Assembly (NCBI GenBank): GCA_030374805.1
Contig: JARGSG010000197.1
Location: 1,178,001 to 1,242,000, forward strand
Source: Gracilaria gracilis
Taxonomy: Eukaryota; Rhodophyta; Florideophyceae; Gracilariales; Gracilariaceae
DNA length: 64,000 bases
Direction: 5' to 3'
Shown here: piece by piece, positions 59,201 through 64,000 of the stretch
Numbering within the stretch: the stretch's first letter is position 1
Layout: each line of letters starts with the position of its first letter
Position numbers and translations under genes: made by a program
Notes under the pieces: model-generated
Seen by the model: the letters and a program-made list of their open reading frames with translations, nothing else
Databases searched by the model: none
What the model was told of the DNA's origin: nothing

Positions 59201-60220
59201 GAGAACTGGTTTTATCCTTACGGAATTCCCAACTATCTGCTAACCGATAACGGATCACAATTTGTCTCCAAGTTCTTTGAGACTGTATGTACCGCTTTGG
59301 GAACCAAACACGTACTAACAACCGCGTACCATCCGCGGACGAATGGTCAGGCCGAACGGTTTAACAAGACACTCGTGGAGAGGTTATGCCACTACGTAGC
59401 GGATCACCAGAACACTTGGCACGCATATGTTCAACCACTTACGTACGGCTACAACCTACAGGTCCATCGGTCTCTTGGCACCGCACCGTTCGATGTTCCG
59501 TTAACGCGCAAACCCCCAAGCGTCCTGGTGGAGGAACCCAGTACTGCCTTGGACCCAACTACGCCCACACAGCCCACGGCCGCTCGGTTAAAAGGATATA
59601 CGCTCAAACTTCTACAGGCCACGCTGCAGACCGCTCGGACTAAGTTGATCCGCGCCCAACAGCGTTATAAGGAAAACTTTGACAAGTCCGTACGGTACAC
59701 GTCGAGCTTTACCCAAGGGAAAGAATTGTTCGTTGACCGACCGGACTACGAGAACATGGAGCAGGACCTTACGGATCAGGAACGTATGTATCGGAAGCTT
59801 TTACCAAAGACGGTTGGCCCGTTTAAGATTGTATCCGCAACGGACGCTACTGTCACCCTGAACGAAGACGGTATTCACAACACCGTCAGTATTCACAGAG
59901 TGACAAAAGCACCAACCGCGCGGCCAACAACCACACAGGCTACTTCCGGGCGGACACGTGGCACAGTAGCTGCCGACCCTGAAGGCCCGTATGCGGACGA
60001 ACCCGTCGACGGCCAACCTACGCCACCACCTGGAACAGTTCCGAGCGTGGTAGAGCGCGTCCTCGACCATCGCGACACCCCGAACGGACAGGAATACTGT
60101 GTACGTTGTTATGGTTACCGTGCGGATCAGGACACCTTCAAACCGCCCTGCCACATCTCACAGCACTTTATTGCCCGCTATTGGCGTCGCCGAAACCCTT
60201 CGGTAACGGCGACACCTTAA
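56216..60220 (+). CDS. pol: Element D2 pol polyprotein, full-length frame with YLDN reverse transcriptase
   Basis: 1334 codons without a stop, and the -1 frame is open upstream into gag. Approximate residues: protease LDTGAGPC at 19-25; RT 315-500 with MPFGLKDAP and the catalytic loop VYLDNVII at about 479-482, where D1 and E have YLDD, a single G-to-A change; RNase H 620-750 (DTDACDRQ, ERECLAVV, QTDHHS); integrase finger HYPRLVGH with RDYHTCPAT, having lost the first Cys that D1 keeps (RDCRTCLAT); DD35E core at about 950, 1009 and 1046 (MDIVG, TDNGSQ, GQAERF); chromodomain about 1277-1328 (YCVRCYGYRADQDTF). The frame looks intact, but RT and the integrase finger are probably disabled. Confidence 0.92.
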   Translation: MHVSVGLKTALMYPLTGVLDTGAGPCLVHERHFPPNWRSKLRPDVRPRITDASKNRMDVVGVLPLMVRIGDLNVRVQFLVVSNLSTSVLLGTSFIDKYVLAILPPKRTILLRHSKPVSIQSSAYGPNAPSAPEPEPERETPSNKIHVARPVVLPPMSETNVLVTTKTSGFVFLQSHHRTGSNLELTLLAGGVMELRPAVPFLVRVANFSDRSVRLHKNTVIGLALPSPVALITPQPSSRSDESKEGEHIQISGSNSERIYKDTEQEQETVRKDEKDWTSKVQISPEYVSERDKVIELLRSFADRWDGHLGTIAAAKHRIHLEPGSKSIFQMPYRAGPARRELERKEVTKQLAAGVIEPSSAEWASPVVFALKKDGSLRFCVDYRRLNATAVRDTYPLPRMDECIDSLGDAQIFSTLDANSGYWKTEMDESDRDKTTFTSHMGLYRYRRMPFGLKDAPAPFQRALDIILSRVKWQYALVYLDNVIIYSRTVEEHYDHVRTILHMLRSAGVTLRLDMCYFFSGTVDYLGHVIRPGKLQVSLKTQNAIKQAKPPKTQTELRSFLGLCNVFRRLVANFARIAAPLNRKLEKGQPTKFEALTDTEYEAFDELRQRLIRPPILAITRQGYPYVLDTDACDRQVGSTLLQKQPDGGLLPIGYWSRSLSKTERQYSTTERECLAVVWAILHLRPYLEGQRFTVQTDHHSLRWILNLADASGRLARWRLRLMEYDFDVVHRPGIKHQAANALSRIRTDGGDDAPLDEEAPCLLVNDRTDDGYFITNITVNGDEYSDVCVDWPTPERKSAGIPEVLAVTSEETNIVPVTVEELVRAQADDPFCESVRKDIGNGVTLFDIDRNGLSVRKALLDCAIQKVVPASLQARVLYLAHYPRLVGHPGSTRMYESLRRDFYWPHIANDAFQTERDYHTCPATKGTHFKSQKLLKLFPVAGPLEFVAMDIVGSFTKYVNGYQYILVLTDRFSKIARSIAMRSTTAPAVAKAFRENWFYPYGIPNYLLTDNGSQFVSKFFETVCTALGTKHVLTTAYHPRTNGQAERFNKTLVERLCHYVADHQNTWHAYVQPLTYGYNLQVHRSLGTAPFDVPLTRKPPSVLVEEPSTALDPTTPTQPTAARLKGYTLKLLQATLQTARTKLIRAQQRYKENFDKSVRYTSSFTQGKELFVDRPDYENMEQDLTDQERMYRKLLPKTVGPFKIVSATDATVTLNEDGIHNTVSIHRVTKAPTARPTTTQATSGRTRGTVAADPEGPYADEPVDGQPTPPPGTVPSVVERVLDHRDTPNGQEYCVRCYGYRADQDTFKPPCHISQHFIARYWRRRNPSVTATP

Positions 60221-60480
60221 GGAGGGGGAGAAAGGGGCGGATCCGAGATCCGGGATCGTACGTACTGGCTCGCAAGCGGTGAACCGTCACGGGGCACCAA
60301 AAGGCGCCGCCACTACGTTATCATTGGGCGGAAAACCGCCACCAACGTACGTCTATTGGTCAATTACTTTCCGATTTTTACAAAACGCCGCCTTTTTCGA
60401 CAACGGCACACGCAGAACGACATGCTATTGGCCCACAGGTCATCACAAACAATCACAAGTTTACTTAGGAGATAAGAAAG
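60221..60480. other. Element D2 spacer between pol and antisense gene
   Basis: 260 bp between convergent stop codons. It begins with the purine run AGGAGGGGGAGAAAGGGGCGG (21 bp), a possible internal second purine tract. No gene. Confidence 0.45.
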
Positions 60481-62718
60481 CTACGAGTACGCACGGTCAA
60501 CTAAGTAGTCTTCTTCCAACCGGGCTTCGTAATACCACGCCCACGGGTACTCCCACGGAGAGGTACCACGGCCCGCAGCGGAACCACCACGTGAACGCGA
60601 ACCGGTCTTCGTCGGCTGGAACGCCAAGGCGGCCTCAGGCCACGGCGAAGTGGCCACGACCTTCTTCTTCCCACCCGACTTATTGCCCGATTGGCTTGCG
60701 GGTGCAGGCGCCGGCTCTATGAGGTCCTCCGCAACCGTGACGGTCTCCATTCCCTCCTGATCTCCGCTCGGAGACGGCATGGGAACATCCTGGACCGCAG
60801 GGGTTACCTCCTCTTGCAGAGTCTCCCCTTCGCGAGCCGCGTTCGTACCGCTCGGCCCTGCACCGTCACCAGACTGGCCTTCACCTTCAGGCTCTTCCCC
60901 GGGCGGAATATAGGGCGCAACCAGCTCGACACCCTTGAAGAAAGGCTCCGCCGCTTGGCGCATGTTCTTCACGATATGGTCGACGATGCGCTCCGCATCG
61001 ACCTTTTGCGCAATGTCCTCATAGGATTTGGTCACTAGCTCCTCTAACGGCGGCGCGAACGTCGATATCGGCGTCCCACCCACACCGGGCGCCATACCCA
61101 CACCGGGCGCCATACCCAGACCAGCCGTCACGGACTTCTCGTAAGACGCGAGGACCAACAAGGAGTGGGCCCGGAGGTAACCGAGCAGGTTAAGCTGCGC
61201 CTGAGCCTGCTCACGGAGAGCAGTCTCAGCGTTGACCGAACGGCACATCCATGCTCGGGCCGCCAACAGGGCGTCGTCAAGCGTCGCAGGTTCCTCTTCG
61301 CCGAACGGAATACAAGCCGCAAGGAGAGCCATGAAGGCCTTGTGTGTATCACCGTCCGAATGCGGGCTGGCGCTGTCCTCAATGGCGAAACCGGATTTGT
61401 CCCAAGACTTCCGACCGGATCCTGCCTGTACTCCTGCTTCCACAACGGTCTTTGCCACAACGGGTGTCACCATCGGAGTCGGGAGTGGCGCCACGTCCTC
61501 GAAGTCCTGCGCCATGAACCCATGCGAGAAGAAGTCCGGAACGGTTTTGAAGGGCCAGAGGGAGAGACTCTCCGGACCCTTCAGGACACGAGTGATCGGC
61601 GTCGCGACCGATCCGGTCGAGGGCATCGCCGGGAACGTATAGGAGTAGTAGTCGTACCACAGGAACCCCGGAGTGTTGTCTCAATCGGTCTCCAACGAGT
61701 ACTGTAACAGTTTCTCACGGACCTGCGCGGGAAACACGGTGCCGCGGAGAACGTTCGGGAGTTCCATCTCGGCCAGGATACATACCAGTTTGTACGGCAT
61801 CGGAAACAACCGCCCGTACTTGGTTTGGCCGTCCTTGTGGTACAGACGCTCGTCTCCCGCACGGGTGAAGACCCCGATACCTTCGTGGGCCGCCTAGAGG
61901 AACGCCATAAAGGCAAACACTGCCCACTCGGCATATACGACCTGACAGACAACACCCTGAATGGGTGAACCTTTGAGGAGCTCTTCCGAATGGTAAGCCA
62001 ACACGGACGGAGTCGGTGCGGATAGGTTGCGGGACACATCGGGGCTGGTTCACACTTCGTTGGTAGAGCAATACAAGTCCGATCGGCGATGAACAGGGAC
62101 GTCAAAGAACTCGACGTTATGCCAACTGTACAGGAACCCATGGGACGCTCGGATTCTCGCCTCCGTTGCGGTATTACTTCCCCACCGTTGACGGTCCAGC
62201 CAGTACAACTTGTCGTACGGCGGTTCGAACATCACCAACCCAAGCGCATTCATGTCCTTCTCGGGAAAGCCCGCATCGGATGAGCAGCGATGGAACAAAC
62301 GCTGCAACGCATCCTGATAGATCTTCTCCTCCGGACAGCGCAGTTATAACATGTCGCTCCGCCCGTAGGTCTCTTCACTCTTCCGTTCGGTCACACCAGG
62401 CAGGTGGTTCCAGCGGGCTTGCCAAGCTTCGATGCTTGTCCGTTTCGGATTGCGAGTCGCCATATCTCGCATCGGTAGCGCCGTCGGAATCGACGCGAAG
62501 CGCTCGCCGTCGAAGAACCCCTTCTGGACGTATTCCGTGACGGATAGCGGGACCTGCTTCCTCCGGCGAGGAGCGGTAAGATCGCGACGGAAGCGATGGT
62601 CATACTTCTGACCAGGTGACGGGACCGAACGGAAAGGTGTCGACGGTGTACTAGAGCCGCTCGGATTCGGCGCCATTGCGTGCGTGGGGGTGGATACGGA
62701 GTGAACCGACTCGGGCAT
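60481..62718 (-). pseudogene. Antisense accessory gene of element D2 (unknown family, four stops)
   Basis: Opposite to pol, one continuous frame of 746 codons from ATG 62718 to 60481, with stops at 62344, 62050, 61894 and 61681. Shared motifs in order: LRCPEEKIYQ, YSWHNVEFFDVPVHRRSDLY, APTPSVLAYH, YAEWAVFAFMAFL, DNTPGFLWYDYYSYTFP, then a Met/Gly/Pro-rich repeat (GMAPGVGMAPGV) and DALLAARAWMCRSVNAETAL, which matches the E tail LLIRARSRVCRAYRYAALLE. The last 150 residues are acidic and Pro/Ser-rich, ending basic. Longer than the C and E versions by its C-terminal tail. Function unknown. Confidence 0.75.
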
Positions 62719-63877
62719 GTCACCGCTTGGCTGGCGCTCTTATAGGGGGAGGTGAACACGACAAAGCGGTACTTGAGGTATTACCGACCGTTTGGAATCG
62801 CCACGATGACTATGTCATCTTACAGGCACCGCGCGAACGAAATGTCAGTGCTGACCAATTTATTTTTATTGGAGGATCAAAAATTGACGTTCCGCCACCC
62901 ACTTCACACGAGATACACTATACACTCGCTTCGTCGTTGCGTCGCATCGCGTACAATTCGTACGGTCGCTTGCCTGTACGGTCACAATGAGCACTGACGG
63001 TCGTTCGACCGCCAGCCCATTTACGAAGGAGGACCACCGATTCGGACACGGCGTACCCGCACAGACACGCGTTCGACCGCTAGGGGATCATCCGCCGTAC
63101 GCTCTCCGTCGAGACGTGCGGCGCGCGCCAACACGCGTACCCGCCGGACGTTCTCATTCGAGACGAACCGCACGGAAAGACACGGATACATGCACGCCTT
63201 CGCTTCCGTCAGTACCTGTCTTCACGCCCACTCGTACGTAACACGGCAAGCGTCCCCAACGGTTCCGTCCGTATGGTGTCACCTCCACTTAGGAAATCGG
63301 GCATGGCTTCGCCCCGCCCTTCCCGGGCAAGTTTTCCGAAAGTGGACGTTGTGGCTTCCCTTAACCCCGTACGGACTCCACGCATGCGTGCCGCGTGCTA
63401 CCGCACGGATGACGCCAAGTGCAGACCTCGCGGTGGGCGGGGCTAACGACTTCGAAGCCCCGCCGGGCACGCTCCGTGTGGCGACCGTCGTGGATGCCCC
63501 ACGGGACTAGATGCATATTTCCGATCGGATTTGAGCGTACGCGGGGCCGAGCACGTTGACGGTACTCGAACGAGTGCCTACGGTCTGCACAGTTATAACG
63601 GTTGCGCACGCCCGGGACCACGCCTCGAGCGGCATCGATCTCTCGTTCGCGCACCAGTACGTTTCGTTCCGCTCGGCTTGGGTCTTTACCACACGTACTC
63701 AAGGCCTTTTTCTTCGCTCCCGCTCCGGAAATTTTGGCATGGCTTCGCCCCGCCCTTTCCGCGCAAAATTTCCGAACGGACACTATAGCGCCCTCTCAAC
63801 CATACGGACATAGGCGTAGCGACTTGGCGACGCTACGCGGCGCTCCGAGGGCGGAGCGCAAGTGAAGGAGGGGGATC
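62719..63877 (+). other. Element D2 3' noncoding region and polypurine tract
   Basis: Upstream flank of the antisense gene, hence its likely promoter region, and the 3' end of the element. Two copies of a GC-rich motif of about 55 bp (GGCATGGCTTCGCCCCGCCC core) lie at 63292-63348 and 63724-63779, with counterparts in D1. A purine tract AAGGAGGGGGATC (63865-63877) precedes the LTR. Confidence 0.6.
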
Positions 63878-64000
63878 TGTAGTATAGTGGGCCCGAGTTG
63901 GTGCATAGTGTATCCGATCGGCCGTTCACGTACAAAGGGGTACTGCACGATGGGCTGGTGCAGTGGTACCGCCACGTGTACGATTTGGTGATCAAGTGCC
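63878..64000 (+). repeat. 3' LTR of element D2 (cut by window end)
   Basis: First 123 bp of the LTR, nearly identical to 53243-53365, starting TGTAGTATAGTGGGCCCGAG. Confidence 0.92.

Larger units (their letters stand above)
53243..64000 (+). mobile_element. Element D2, Ty3/gypsy retrotransposon with antisense gene (3' LTR truncated by window)
   Basis: LTR, PBS, gag, complete pol ORF, 3.66-kb 3' region with a minus-strand accessory gene, purine tract, and the first 123 bp of the 3' LTR. Same family as D1 but about 1.7 kb longer in the 3' region. Very rich in CCGWWCGG octamers. Confidence 0.95.

Noticed and set aside
1-64000. CRISPR arrays, bacterial operons or ribosome binding sites
   Set aside because: None seen. 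The whole window is eukaryotic transposable-element sequence.

Overview
This is eukaryotic DNA made almost entirely of transposable elements. No host gene is recognised with confidence. Six Ty3/gypsy-type LTR retrotransposons (called A, B, C, D1, D2 and E here) fill about 52 of 64 kb. They are nested in or beside DNA transposons with pogo/DDE_1-like transposase genes. No introns, rRNA genes or convincing tRNA genes are visible. The chromodomain Ty3 elements, long LTRs and mid-50s GC outside one AT-rich stretch would fit a repeat-rich alga (a florideophyte red alga is my weak preference) or an oomycete. The sequence alone does not decide.

Layout: 1-2642, 5' part of element A (minus). 3004-3905 and 8787-9789, the two halves of transposase gene 1 (minus), split by complete element B (3911-8781, plus, TSD GTATG). 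10532-21958, element C (plus, TSD CAAAG). 22015-22219, a small hairpin element. 22415-22937 and 32594-33179, the two halves of transposase gene 2 (minus), split by element D1 (22943-32588, minus, TSD GAACG). 33180-43565, element E (minus), with a 0.74-kb internal inversion. 43566-53242, a partly AT-rich stretch with a MULE-like transposase relic, a minisatellite and unidentified broken ORFs. 53243 to the window end, element D2 (plus), a relative of D1 whose 3' LTR is cut by the window.

All copies carry stops or frameshifts somewhere. The only long intact reading frames are the B pol (1147 codons) and the D2 pol (1334 codons), and the D2 reverse transcriptase has YLDN in place of YLDD. Main points of interest: (1) C, D2 and E carry, between pol and the 3' LTR, a long gene on the opposite strand whose products are related to each other and to nothing I recognise. 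(2) B and C, from different families, end gag in the same 12 bases GGGAAACTAAAC (slippery heptamer plus UAA) followed by a hairpin, with pol in the -1 frame, which is a textbook programmed frameshift. (3) The D family is packed with 8-bp CCGWWCGG motifs, about 36 in D2 and 22 in D1 where under one each is expected. (4) Two retroelements sit inside two different pogo-like transposase genes with perfect TSDs. (5) E shows an inversion between 10-bp inverted repeats, and D1 contains an internal LTR-plus-PBS patch that looks like captured strong-stop DNA.
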